DNA from: Hungateiclostridiaceae bacterium UBA1305
Lineage (GTDB): Bacteria > Bacillota > Clostridia > Acetivibrionales > DTU013
Assembly: GCA_002307275.1 (NCBI GenBank)
Contig: DBTX01000095.1
Coordinates: 17,725-81,724 of the forward strand
Direction of reading: 5' to 3'
DNA length: 64,000 nucleotides
The notes below the pieces were generated by a model. It was not told where the DNA came from. It did no database searches and saw only the letters and a program-made list of their open reading frames with translations. The position numbers were made by a program, and so were the translations under genes. Positions within the stretch are counted from its first letter, which is position 1, and every line of letters starts with the position of its first letter. Shown one piece after another: positions 54,293-62,741 of the stretch.

Positions 54293-54310
54293 ATGCCGGA
54301 CCGATGGCAT
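54293..54310. repeat. Palindrome ATGCCGGACCGATGGCAT, right copy 2
   Basis: Third identical copy, 63 bp upstream of the UroD-thioredoxin ATG; position suits an operator. A diverged partner is at 12643-12660 in the left relic. Confidence 0.65.
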
Positions 54311-54373
54311 CCACAGATGATATTTTCACTTGCTCCGATGTTTTATCGGGCGCTATTATTGGAGGTTGATGAT

Positions 54374-55735
54374 ATGGGTAAAGAATTGGTGTTTAAAACT
54401 CTCCGGCACGAAAAGGCAGAGCGTGTGCCATGGATTCCGTTTGCCGGAGTTCATGCCGGAAAGCTGAAGGGTTATACGGGAAAAGAAATTCTGCTTGATG
54501 AAGATAAATTATATTCTTCTTTGATGGAGGTTTATAAACTATATACGCCGGATGGTATGCCTATCATGTTTGATCTGCAGTTAGAAGCTGAAATACTTGG
54601 CTGTGAATTGCTGTGGGCTGAAAACAATCCGCCGTCTGTCTGTAAGCATCCGTACAGCGCGGTAGACAGTGGCTTTCCTTCTGATGAGATGATTCCTAAA
54701 AAAGAAGATGGCCGAATTCCCATGGTGCTAAACACCATGAAACGTGTGAAAGCATCGATCGGCAACGATACCGCACTATATGGCTTGCTTTGCGGGCCGT
54801 TGACTCTTGCTGCGCATCTTCGCGGCAGTCAGTTTTTCAAGGATATGTTTACCAATCCTGAACTGGTAGAGAACTTTATGAAATTTTGCACAAAGGTTGC
54901 CATGCGGATGTCAGAATACTATATTGAAGCTGGTATGGATGTAATCGCGGTTGTTGATCCATTGGTCAGCCAGGTTTCTCCGAAGTTTTTCACAAAAATG
55001 CTGGGCTCGCATTTCAAAGAGCTTTTCACCTTCCTGAGAGACAGGAACTGTCCTTCTTCCTTCTTTGTATGCGGAGATGCAACAAAACAGATGCGGGTAA
55101 TGTGTGAAACCTATCCTGACTCAATCCATGTTGATGAAAATGTGGTATTATGCAATGCCAAAAAAGTCACCGATGAATTCAACATTGCTTTAGGCGGAAA
55201 TATTCCTTTAACCACTACGATGCTGTTCGGCAATCAAAAGGATAATATGAAGTGCGTTATTGATCTGTTTGACAGTATTGAAGATCATACCAATCTATTA
55301 TTAAGTCCCGGCTGCGATATGCCGTATGACGTCCCGATAGAAAATACCATTGCAGTGGTTCAAGCTGCTCTTCGAACCGAAGATGCCCGTGAGATGGTAA
55401 AGAATTATACAGCAATCGAAGATAACCTGGACAGTATTGTAATCCCTGATTATGCAAATCTGGACAAGGTATTGATCGAATTATTCACTCTTGATCCCGA
55501 GCAATGTGCAGCATGCACCTATATGGTCAACAGTGTTGTTGATATTTTTGATGAAATCAAGGATAGAGCAGATTATGTGGTATATAGATATAATATAAAA
55601 GACGATATTTCACGAACAAAAAAAATGGGACTTACTAATCTGCCAACAATGGTTATTAATGGAACGCCTAAATTCGTCTCCATCATCCCCAGCAAGCAGC
55701 AACTGATAGACGCAATCCACGAGGCTAAACGATAA
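54374..55735 (+). CDS. UroD-family methyltransferase fused to a thioredoxin-like domain
   Basis: The 453 residues start with a uroporphyrinogen-decarboxylase-fold domain (1-340) of the MtaA/MtbA/CmuA branch, which moves methyl groups between corrinoid proteins and thiols or folate. It keeps Cys233 (FVCGD) and Cys314 (SPGCDMP) of the zinc site, but the usual His two residues before the first Cys is Phe. Residues 355-453 form a thioredoxin-like domain with active-site C378-A-A-C381 and a cis-Pro loop NLPTMVING. ATG 54374 follows GGAGG by 8 nt. It is the probable acceptor-side partner for MtmC or another corrinoid protein. A 3' fragment survives at 12717-12885. Confidence 0.85.
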   Translation: MGKELVFKTLRHEKAERVPWIPFAGVHAGKLKGYTGKEILLDEDKLYSSLMEVYKLYTPDGMPIMFDLQLEAEILGCELLWAENNPPSVCKHPYSAVDSGFPSDEMIPKKEDGRIPMVLNTMKRVKASIGNDTALYGLLCGPLTLAAHLRGSQFFKDMFTNPELVENFMKFCTKVAMRMSEYYIEAGMDVIAVVDPLVSQVSPKFFTKMLGSHFKELFTFLRDRNCPSSFFVCGDATKQMRVMCETYPDSIHVDENVVLCNAKKVTDEFNIALGGNIPLTTTMLFGNQKDNMKCVIDLFDSIEDHTNLLLSPGCDMPYDVPIENTIAVVQAALRTEDAREMVKNYTAIEDNLDSIVIPDYANLDKVLIELFTLDPEQCAACTYMVNSVVDIFDEIKDRADYVVYRYNIKDDISRTKKMGLTNLPTMVINGTPKFVSIIPSKQQLIDAIHEAKR

Positions 55736-55751
55736 ACATACAAAGCATAAT

Positions 55752-55862
55752 TTGAACGGGGAACTATTCGATACATTGCATTTTGAGCTGATCAGGTTTA
55801 CTGAAGGTATAGACGGTCAGTTCTTTTTGTATGTGCATATTGAATATGAGCACAAGAGTTGA
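55752..55862 (+). pseudogene. Unassigned short coding relic
   Basis: A 36-codon open stretch (TLHFELIRFTEGIDGQF region) with no clear start or ribosome site. It looks like the end of a former gene, family not recognised. Confidence 0.25.
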
Positions 55863-55901
55863 CACAAGGGTCAAATCTTTGAGGGGTCTTTCAGGATCTA
55901 C

Positions 55902-56248
55902 TTATTTGAGCGCACTCCAATTATTTAAATGATCAGTTACATCAATGGTCTTTTCGCGTACCTCAGTGGCTTTCCCTTCTTTCACAACAAAATAGAGGTG
56001 CAGGATGTTATTATTGTTTGAGCGGTTTTTCTCATAGTACGTTCCTATCTCATTATATTACCGACAATCTTGCCATTAACTGTTGAACGTAGTCAAGCTC
56101 CGGCACAAATGCAGAAGCAGAACGCAACTTTATGTACTAAAAGATGTTCATTGCAGTCTGGATGATCCATTCCCCAAAATGCCTCTCGGGTCAATTCTTC
56201 GACAATACGATACTCTTGAGGCTGCTCAAGACGTAGATAAACATTCAT
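55902..56248 (-). pseudogene. Frameshifted GNAT acetyltransferase and a second relic
   Basis: ATG 56248 behind GGGGGG begins a GNAT-like N-terminus (YRIVEELTREAFWGMDHPDCNEHLLVHKLR), which continues in other frames as SASAFVPELDYV and VNGKIVGNIM; at least two frameshifts occur between 56170 and 56070. A second open piece (55902-56041; ILHLYFVVKEGKATEVREK) belongs to another former gene of unknown family. Neither can make a full protein. Confidence 0.6.
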
Positions 56249-56408
56249 GAAATCCCCCCTACCCTATCTACTATAAATAATTTCATTCATATTTTCCAGC
56301 TACTGTGTAGCAGTTCATTGCTTATTTCTTCCATTATTATATATTATTTTCATGGTGTCAAGTTCAAGAATAACTATAATTATTGTATCTCCACCTTCAT
56401 TGACAAGC

Positions 56409-56602
56409 CTGGTGGACGGAATCGACGCGCCGCTGCGCTCTACGCTCGGATTATTGGCTCTCCGGTCATCCTCGCGCACTCGCCCCGAAATGTGCGTTTA
56501 GCACATTTCTTTCCGGCTCGTGCCCATCAGTTCGGCTCAATCTCTTACTTTTTTCCAAAACAAAAAGATCACGGCATTTGCCATGATCTTTTCATTTTGG
56601 AG
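56409..56602. repeat. 194-bp segment bounded by a 17-bp copy of the tRNA-Thr 3' end
   Basis: CTGGTGGACGGAATCGA occurs at 56409-56425 and again at 56603-56619 inside tRNA-Thr. The enclosed DNA is much more GC-rich than its flanks and contains a hairpin AAATGTGC/GCACATTT (56489-56509). I recall similar sequences as dispersed elements downstream of clostridial tRNA genes, but cannot verify that here. Confidence 0.55.
56566..56597 (-). terminator. Terminator downstream of tRNA-Thr
   Basis: AAAAGATCATGGC and GCCGTGATCTTTT pair around a short loop, followed by TTGTTTTGG on the minus strand. Confidence 0.75.
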
Positions 56603-56673
56603 CTGGTGGACGGAATCGAACCCCCGACCTGCTGATTACAAGTCAGCTGCTCTACCTGCTGAGCTACGCCAGC
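56598..56673 (-). tRNA. tRNA-Thr (UGU), with weakened acceptor and T-stem
   Basis: The 76-nt gene with encoded CCA has loop CTTGTAA (anticodon TGT), D-arm AGCTCAGCAGGTAGAGC and T-loop TTCGATT. The acceptor GCTGGCG/CACCAGC contains one C-A mismatch, and the T-stem GGGGG/CCGTC has one G-G mismatch plus a G-U pair. Both faults lie where the 3' segment duplicated at 56409-56425 begins, so the 3' half may have been replaced. Function is probable but not assured. Confidence 0.82.
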
Positions 56674-56809
56674 GTATGCATTTTGCGATTGATATCGTCA
56701 ACTGCTTTACTATAATACCACCTGTGACAGATTACTGTCAACCCTTTCAGCACAAAATTTTGATTACTTTTGCATGTACATTATGGCAATTACAAGTCGC
56801 GCCCTATTC

Positions 56810-57973
56810 TTAGGATTGCAGCCCAAGTACCTTTTTCAGTTGCTCTACGTTAATCTCGGTCGGAATGCCTTCCCTGCTCCAGTGATTTTTGCAGCCGCAA
56901 TAATCAAGCAGTACACACTGGGAGGAAATACCCATGCTGTCGAGAAGCCAGCCTCCGGAAATCAGGTTGAGTACACATGCCACGCCGACCACACCTGTAT
57001 TACGGTTCAAATATTCAGGCTGCTGACGGTTCTTTGATATAGAGGATTCATGTGACAATACATGTACAGCAAACCCGTTCTCCCTGCCAAGGCGCATGAG
57101 CCTGAGTACGCTGCATTCGGCTGTACACGCGGTACAGTGGAAGCCGCTCTCGTCTGTACGACCCCTGCATTCATCCGCTGGAAGGCGCCGCATACAGGCA
57201 GGAATCAGCACAGCCTTTTCAGCCGTTTTGACAAATTCGTCCCGGTATATCCTATTCATGATTCCAGCACCAACCATATTCAGGTGATATTCTACTCTTC
57301 TGCGTCCGCAGAAAATAACATCCTCACGCCAATACCGCTCCGGCCTGACTTCATTCAAATATCTGTCGACATTCTCCGTAAAAGCGCCAAGAACCTCTTC
57401 GCTCCTGCCCCGGAACCACCCGGCCAGCGTAATGGCAGTTGCCAGTATATCTTTAGCCCCGTTTTCCGGCAAAGTATGCAGGTATCGCTCCCACCTTCTC
57501 AGCCTTATGACCTCCTGGTTGAACTCACCGCTTGCATCCAGCCAGTTAAGCAGCTTATCCAGATGATCCATTGAAATATCAAGCTTAAACATATGGTCGT
57601 ATAAATCCGGAGACATGAAAATGGTTGACATGATCCCTCGTATGAAATCTAAGCCGGGCTTTAAGACACCGCCCTGCCTGCGCAACTTTGCAAGCCCTGA
57701 AAGCAGCTGGGCAGGCACTTCACCAAGATTGCCTGCATCACCGCTGTATATTTCCCATAACGTTCCCAAAACAAGAAGTTCAAAACCGTGCTCCTCAAGT
57801 GAACATAGTCTTGAACCTCCATTGATTTTCATATATGAAATATACTCTTCCGTTATTGAAAGCGTCATCGTACGAATTTCCAGGACGACCTCATCAGTAA
57901 AAGCTTCAAGTATTTGATAAAACTCATCGGACTGACCCTTGTTATCTTTTAACGAATAAGTGATAAAATACAT
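56810..57973 (-). CDS. DUF116-family protein
   Basis: The C-terminal part (about 250-387) has the DUF116 Cys pattern: CMRRLPADECRGRTDESGFHCTACTAEC, then GVVGVACVLNLISGG and LLDYCGCKNHW. Such Cys-rich proteins probably bind Fe-S or metal; function is not established. The N-terminal ~240 residues are helical and less conserved. No partners nearby suggest a role. Length 387. Confidence 0.78.
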   Translation of the reverse strand: MYFITYSLKDNKGQSDEFYQILEAFTDEVVLEIRTMTLSITEEYISYMKINGGSRLCSLEEHGFELLVLGTLWEIYSGDAGNLGEVPAQLLSGLAKLRRQGGVLKPGLDFIRGIMSTIFMSPDLYDHMFKLDISMDHLDKLLNWLDASGEFNQEVIRLRRWERYLHTLPENGAKDILATAITLAGWFRGRSEEVLGAFTENVDRYLNEVRPERYWREDVIFCGRRRVEYHLNMVGAGIMNRIYRDEFVKTAEKAVLIPACMRRLPADECRGRTDESGFHCTACTAECSVLRLMRLGRENGFAVHVLSHESSISKNRQQPEYLNRNTGVVGVACVLNLISGGWLLDSMGISSQCVLLDYCGCKNHWSREGIPTEINVEQLKKVLGLQS

Positions 57974-58064
57974 CAGGATACCCTCATACCATTATAATCT
58001 ATCCTATGCCGAACCGTAAAAAATGTCCAGATTCTGTTTACTTGTCATGTTCTTACTTGTCTTC

Positions 58065-58991
58065 TTATCTGTGCTCACCGACATCGGGCTTATCGCATTG
58101 GCAGACGGCCTCTTCCTCAGGTCCGGGATCCTTTCCAGGCTCGAAATGGATATTTACGTTGGTATTCCTGAGCGCAAGCTCCATCTCACGTTCCATGTCA
58201 TCACTCATTTCATGGGTTTCCCTTACAGTTAATCCTTCTCTGACAGTGAGGTGAAAATCAATATATTTAATGTTTCCCGACTTTCTTGTACGTAGCTGAT
58301 GATAATCCAATATCTTGTCGCAATAGCGGTCCATGATCTCCTTGATTTTAGCTTCGTCCTCATCTGATAATTTTGTGTCCAGAAGCGGGCCGAAAGCACT
58401 TTTACAAAGCACACAGGCTTCCTTTATGATAAGCAGCGCAACAAGAATTGCCACAATAGGGTCAAGAATTCTGATCTTTGTTATCCAGATAAGCAGTAAA
58501 CCGACAGCAACGCCGAGTGAGGTATAGACATCAGTCTTCAGATGCAGGGAATCTGCCTCAAGTGCAATGGAATCTTCCTCCCTGGCCACTTTGTACAATA
58601 TCCTTGATACCAGGATATTCACAATACTTGCAAACAGCATAACTCCGACGCCAACCATCGTATCGGAAATTTCCGAGGGGTGAAGTATTTTTTTTATCGC
58701 CTGGAATATGATGAGAAAAGCTGCAACAAAGATAAGAAGGCCTTCAATCACACCGGATACATTTTCAATTTTCCCATGACCATACGGGTGTTTCTTGTCT
58801 GCGGGTTTCGATGACATCGTTACCGAGAAAAAGGCAATGATGGATGCAATGAGGTCCATACTCGAATGAATCGCCTCTGAAACGATACTGATCGATCCGC
58901 TTAGTATTCCTGCCACCACTTTTAAAATGATCAGCACAGAATTGGATACAATTGATAATGTAGCAACCTTTACTTTCCTGTTCGCTTTCAA
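58065..58991 (-). CDS. Cation diffusion facilitator (FieF/CzcD-like)
   Basis: Exports divalent metal such as Zn, Fe, Co or Mn in exchange for protons. The 308 residues have six membrane spans with the metal-site HSSMDLIAS (span 2) and ADSLHLKTDVYTS (span 5), HPYGHGKIE in the loop, and a cytoplasmic C-terminal domain with a Cys/His tail. A TTG start at 58991 with AGGAGGG 6 nt upstream is preferred over a longer ATG form whose extra 35 residues cover the upstream palindrome. Confidence 0.9.
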   Translation of the reverse strand: MKANRKVKVATLSIVSNSVLIILKVVAGILSGSISIVSEAIHSSMDLIASIIAFFSVTMSSKPADKKHPYGHGKIENVSGVIEGLLIFVAAFLIIFQAIKKILHPSEISDTMVGVGVMLFASIVNILVSRILYKVAREEDSIALEADSLHLKTDVYTSLGVAVGLLLIWITKIRILDPIVAILVALLIIKEACVLCKSAFGPLLDTKLSDEDEAKIKEIMDRYCDKILDYHQLRTRKSGNIKYIDFHLTVREGLTVRETHEMSDDMEREMELALRNTNVNIHFEPGKDPGPEEEAVCQCDKPDVGEHR

Positions 58992-59029
58992 AATAACCCT
59001 CCTACTGCCCAGATAATACAGGAATACTT

Positions 59030-59053
59030 GACTTTCTAAATCTTTAGAAAGTC
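59030..59053. promoter_or_regulatory. 24-bp palindrome before the CDF gene
   Basis: GACTTTCTAAA and its exact inverse TTTAGAAAGTC are separated by 2 bp. It lies 38 bp upstream of the CDF start and could be a metal-regulator operator. Confidence 0.6.
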
Positions 59054-59080
59054 CATCCAGTAACGATTCCGGCGTATAAA

Positions 59081-59127
59081 AATACCTGTGGCACAATAAT
59101 TAAAATAATTATAGTCCCACAGGTATT
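59081..59127 (-). terminator. Terminator downstream of the DUF2161 gene
   Basis: AATACCTGTGG pairs exactly with CCACAGGTATT, followed on the minus strand by TTTAT. A second hairpin (TTAAGATAT/ATATCTTAA, 59202-59223) precedes it. Confidence 0.82.
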
Positions 59128-59241
59128 CTTCCTGCTGCCGGTTTCCCAGCCCAGCCCCACCAGTTATAAAACCGATCGCCTGCTCTTCTGCATCTATGAA
59201 ATTAAGATATGTAAATATCTTAAGGCCTGCCGATCAATTTG

Positions 59242-60078
59242 TCAATAACTAACATTATTTTCTGCGTTTTCGCTTACTGCATTATCGTTTTCTACATAAT
59301 CGTTTTCAACATTATTTGTATAAACGTTTTCAGCATGATTATCCTGGCAAGAGTCTTCAATAATAGCCAAATAATGCTCTACAAGCTCTGGGTACCCATC
59401 CATGAATTCTTGTGCACTATCATTTAGTTCATATAGGCCTCGAGAAACCCTGGTAAACCACCCATAATGGTTATCTCTAAGAATATTCGACGTTTTGGGC
59501 GCGGCACCCAGCTTTCTGATCTTCGAGGGGGAAAGAGGGCCGAACTTCATCAGACAGCAGGCTACGTGGACAGCCCTTTCCCTGTAGGCTGTAATGAGCT
59601 TTTTCTTGTTGCTGCCGCCGGTATTGTAGTGACCGCTTCGGGCTGTTGCTTCCATCATAATATGATGCCTGACCTTCTTGTTTGAACGTACGCTTCTTAC
59701 CCGGTCAAAGGTATTCGGATGGAAATGCACCTCGACCTGATCTTCCTCCTTGTCGGCTGCCACTGTTATCAACCCCAGTTCAAGACGGCGAAGCAGCATG
59801 CACATGTCCCTCCAGCCTGCTGTTCGGGTCCCTCCCTTTGGACGTGGTATCGCAACATAGACAGAGTCTGCGGCACGCTGACGTTTTACAGCCTGCGACA
59901 GCAATTTGAGATTAAAAGACGTTTTAAGCTCGATAACCACCAATTCATCGCCCTTGATCGCCACAAGGTCGCAATCCTCCACCTCACCCTGTACATTGTA
60001 GCCCAGACCCTCAAGATATTCCTGAACAGGCTTGTACAGATCCGTTTCATGAATTCGTACCGTTTTTTTCTTTGACAT
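59242..60078 (-). CDS. DUF2161-family putative PD-(D/E)XK nuclease-fold protein
   Basis: Residues about 35-70 contain a PD-(D/E)XK-like signature: CDLVAIKGDELVVIELK followed by a Gln-containing helix (LLSQAVKRQ). The middle has AVHVACCLMKFGPLSPSKIRKLG, a winged-helix-like stretch. The last ~40 residues are Asn/Glu repeats (VENDYVENDNAVSENAENN), a low-complexity tail. DUF2161 proteins are of unknown function. ATG 60078 has GGAG 9 nt upstream. Confidence 0.78.
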   Translation of the reverse strand: MSKKKTVRIHETDLYKPVQEYLEGLGYNVQGEVEDCDLVAIKGDELVVIELKTSFNLKLLSQAVKRQRAADSVYVAIPRPKGGTRTAGWRDMCMLLRRLELGLITVAADKEEDQVEVHFHPNTFDRVRSVRSNKKVRHHIMMEATARSGHYNTGGSNKKKLITAYRERAVHVACCLMKFGPLSPSKIRKLGAAPKTSNILRDNHYGWFTRVSRGLYELNDSAQEFMDGYPELVEHYLAIIEDSCQDNHAENVYTNNVENDYVENDNAVSENAENNVSY

Positions 60079-60580
60079 GACCAATCACTCCTGTAATCTA
60101 TAACGCATCGGTTCAAAATAAATTTTTTCGATTGTAGAAAAATTTTATTACCGCTGCTGCATTTCAATGAGGCGGGAGATATTCTCGCTGCGTTTCAACG
60201 AGGCAGGAGATATTCTCGCCGCCTGAAAACCAAATCGGTACCCGCCACCTAGGCTTTTTACAAAGCAAAAGAGCCCCGGAGATGGGGGACGTCTTTTACC
60301 TTCGTTATATTAATTCTATATGGATTTCGTAAATCCTTCAAGAAGATGAATGCGAGTTCCAGCGGTTGTCCATGAGTCCGCCCGGAAGTTCCTGCACGCA
60401 TAATTTCGTCCATTGTTTCCGCTTCAGTTCATAAAAAACGCCAGATATCTGAATATCCACTGTTTATTGAAAGTTTCGAGTAAAAAAATAAACTAAAAAT
60501 CTGCATACATTTGTTTCCGAGCACACTCCTCCAAGAGGTAAAAAATGCTATAATAGTAGTGGCAGGGGGGTGACACAGAT
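60079..60580. other. Non-coding gap with a duplicated 31-bp unit
   Basis: No gene is seen. It holds two 31-bp tandem copies (60156-60186, 60187-60217; GAGATATTCTC ends) and an imperfect hairpin around 60259-60291 (AAAAGAGCCCC ... GGGGGACGTCTTTT). GGGGGG before ATG 60581 is the ribosome site of the next gene. Confidence 0.6.
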
Positions 60581-62371
60581 ATGTTCGATGATTTGGTAAT
60601 TCTTTTCACGTACAGCAAAAACGGCGATGTAAAAGAGGTATCCTTCTGGGAAAACTACTCCGGCAGCGATTTCAAGGCAGACGTACTTTTTGAGGCCAAC
60701 AGTGTCTCAAAGCGATTGAAGCTGACCTTGACCCCATTTGAAGAACTGCGGACAATTGATATCCGAATCTGCTGCAGCTATAAGTTTGATCAAACCGGCA
60801 AGGTTCTCATAAACGGGTATCAGTCCTGGAGCAGCACACATGAATATTTCACAAACGAGAAAATGAAAGGACTGCCCTCCTTTGCCGCTCCACTCAAGAA
60901 AACCCACAAAATTGATAAATATGGCGATTACACGTTTCATAAATATTCAAATAAAAAAGGCTGTTTCCATGGTTACACTTACGGATATATCCGCAATGGC
61001 CAACATTTCAGTCTTCTCGGTTCCCTGACCGAAAAGAACGGTTTTACCATCATAGAATATAACACCTCTGAGAGCCGGATCAGTATAGTAAAAGAATGCG
61101 AAGAGCTTTTTATCAGCACACCCTACGAAGCCTTCGACATGATATGGGCAGAGGGCAGTGAAGCCTTTGTTTTCAATACCTATTTTAATGCAATGCACCT
61201 GCCGGCTCCGACATGCAAACCGATGAATGGCTGGACCAGCTGGTACAACTACTATCAAAAAATAAACGAAGCAATTATATTAAATAATCTGGAGAATATC
61301 CAAAAAGCCGACCATACACCTGGCATCTTCCAAATAGACGACGGTTTTCAGACAGCTGTCGGCGATTGGCTGAGCATTAACGCAGATAAATTCCCCAATG
61401 GAATGAAGTATATGGCCGACAGGATCAAGGCGGCAGGGCTGAAAGCGGGGTTATGGCTGGCACCCTTTGTATGTGAGAAGCATTCGCTGATCTACCGGGA
61501 AAAGAAGGAATGGCTGCTGAAGGACAGTAAAGGAGCTCCGGTTGCTGCAGGCTGCAACTGGAGCGGATCCTACGCCTTGGACATCTATAACGACGAAGTA
61601 CGGGCGTATATCCGCCATGTATTTTCAGTCGTACTCGGCGAATGGGGTTATGACCTTGTGAAGCTGGATTTTCTCTATGCAGCATGCTTACTGCCACGCA
61701 GTGATAAGACCCGCGGGTCGATAATGACAGAAGCGATGCAATTTCTTCGGGAATGTGCGGGAGACAAGCTTATACTTGGCTGCGGTGTACCGTTGGGACC
61801 CTCGTTCGGCCTCGTTGATTATTGCAGGATCGGCTGTGATATCGGCCTGGACTGGGATGCTAACGCTTTCATGCGACTGCTTATACGCGAGCGCGTTTCA
61901 ACGCGGAATGCCATAAATGACACCATAGCACGGAGACAGTTGAACGGCAGGGCCTTCCTCAATGATCCCGACGTTTTCCTGATGAGGGACAGCAACCTGA
62001 AGCTGAGCGAAATTCAGAAGCGAACACTATTCATCGTAAATTACCTTTTCGGCAGCCTGCTGTTCACCTCCGACAACACCGCCGGATACAATGACGTCAA
62101 ATGGGCGATTTTCAACATGACAGGCCGCACTGTACCCAGAGCGATATCAAAAGTAGAACAATACAGAAATGGCCTGGTAGAAGTTTTCTACATTGAGGAA
62201 GGCGAAAACCTGCTGGCATTGATCAATCCCGGCAAAAGAAAACTGAAATACATCGGCGGACCTGCACTAGGGCGTGAGATCATCTACGGCAGCAGCTCCA
62301 ACCCACCAACCCAGCGCAATGGCATAGTCGAACTGAAAGCCTGCGAAGCCAGGCTGTTCAGGTTAACATAG
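60581..62371 (+). CDS. Alpha-galactosidase, GH36-like
   Basis: Hydrolyses alpha-galactosides such as melibiose or raffinose. The 596 residues have the GH36 central barrel: NGWTSWYNYY, IFQIDDGFQ, the nucleophile Asp in YDLVKLDFLY and the acid/base Asp in RIGCDIGLDWD. Length is shorter than the ~720-residue class I enzymes, which fits a compact GH36/GH27-like subgroup. No signal peptide, so it is cytoplasmic. No sugar transporter is next to it. Ends in TAG. Confidence 0.9.
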   Translation: MFDDLVILFTYSKNGDVKEVSFWENYSGSDFKADVLFEANSVSKRLKLTLTPFEELRTIDIRICCSYKFDQTGKVLINGYQSWSSTHEYFTNEKMKGLPSFAAPLKKTHKIDKYGDYTFHKYSNKKGCFHGYTYGYIRNGQHFSLLGSLTEKNGFTIIEYNTSESRISIVKECEELFISTPYEAFDMIWAEGSEAFVFNTYFNAMHLPAPTCKPMNGWTSWYNYYQKINEAIILNNLENIQKADHTPGIFQIDDGFQTAVGDWLSINADKFPNGMKYMADRIKAAGLKAGLWLAPFVCEKHSLIYREKKEWLLKDSKGAPVAAGCNWSGSYALDIYNDEVRAYIRHVFSVVLGEWGYDLVKLDFLYAACLLPRSDKTRGSIMTEAMQFLRECAGDKLILGCGVPLGPSFGLVDYCRIGCDIGLDWDANAFMRLLIRERVSTRNAINDTIARRQLNGRAFLNDPDVFLMRDSNLKLSEIQKRTLFIVNYLFGSLLFTSDNTAGYNDVKWAIFNMTGRTVPRAISKVEQYRNGLVEVFYIEEGENLLALINPGKRKLKYIGGPALGREIIYGSSSNPPTQRNGIVELKACEARLFRLT

Positions 62372-62741
62372 GAAAGAGGCGGAATATGATTACAACAAAA
62401 CAGATTATGGGGTTGCGTTGACAACCGCCTGAATCCGGCCTCTTCCTCCACATCAGTCTCTGCTCCGCCTCATGAGACTGAAATTTGCGAAAACCTGCAA
62501 TTGGAGAAATGTGATACACCTCCTCTGATTACATATGGTATACATCACCGAAAGAGGCTTTCCCGGTTGCATGACGCATCAATCCCAGTGCTTTTACAAT
62601 AATGGAAGCAAACTCCCTCTGATAATATCTCTGTCAGGATCAAACACATCTTTTCAAGCACCACTTATAATTTCCAACACCGCTTATATTTCCAGCACCA
62701 CTTATAATAAGCCTTGAGCCCATATGGAAAGCAAGTTCCTA
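62372..62741. other. Non-coding gap between GH36 gene and group II intron
   Basis: No gene is supported. A near-palindromic pair (GGAAAGAGGCGG / CCGGCCTCTTCC, 62370-62450) may terminate the GH36 transcript. Three ~19-bp direct repeats (CACCACTTATAATTTCC type) lie at 62657-62714. Confidence 0.5.

Noticed and set aside
58992..59240. NiCo-type riboswitch before the CDF gene
   Set aside because: The region contains a terminator and a palindrome but I could not match the conserved four-way-junction sequence of that riboswitch.
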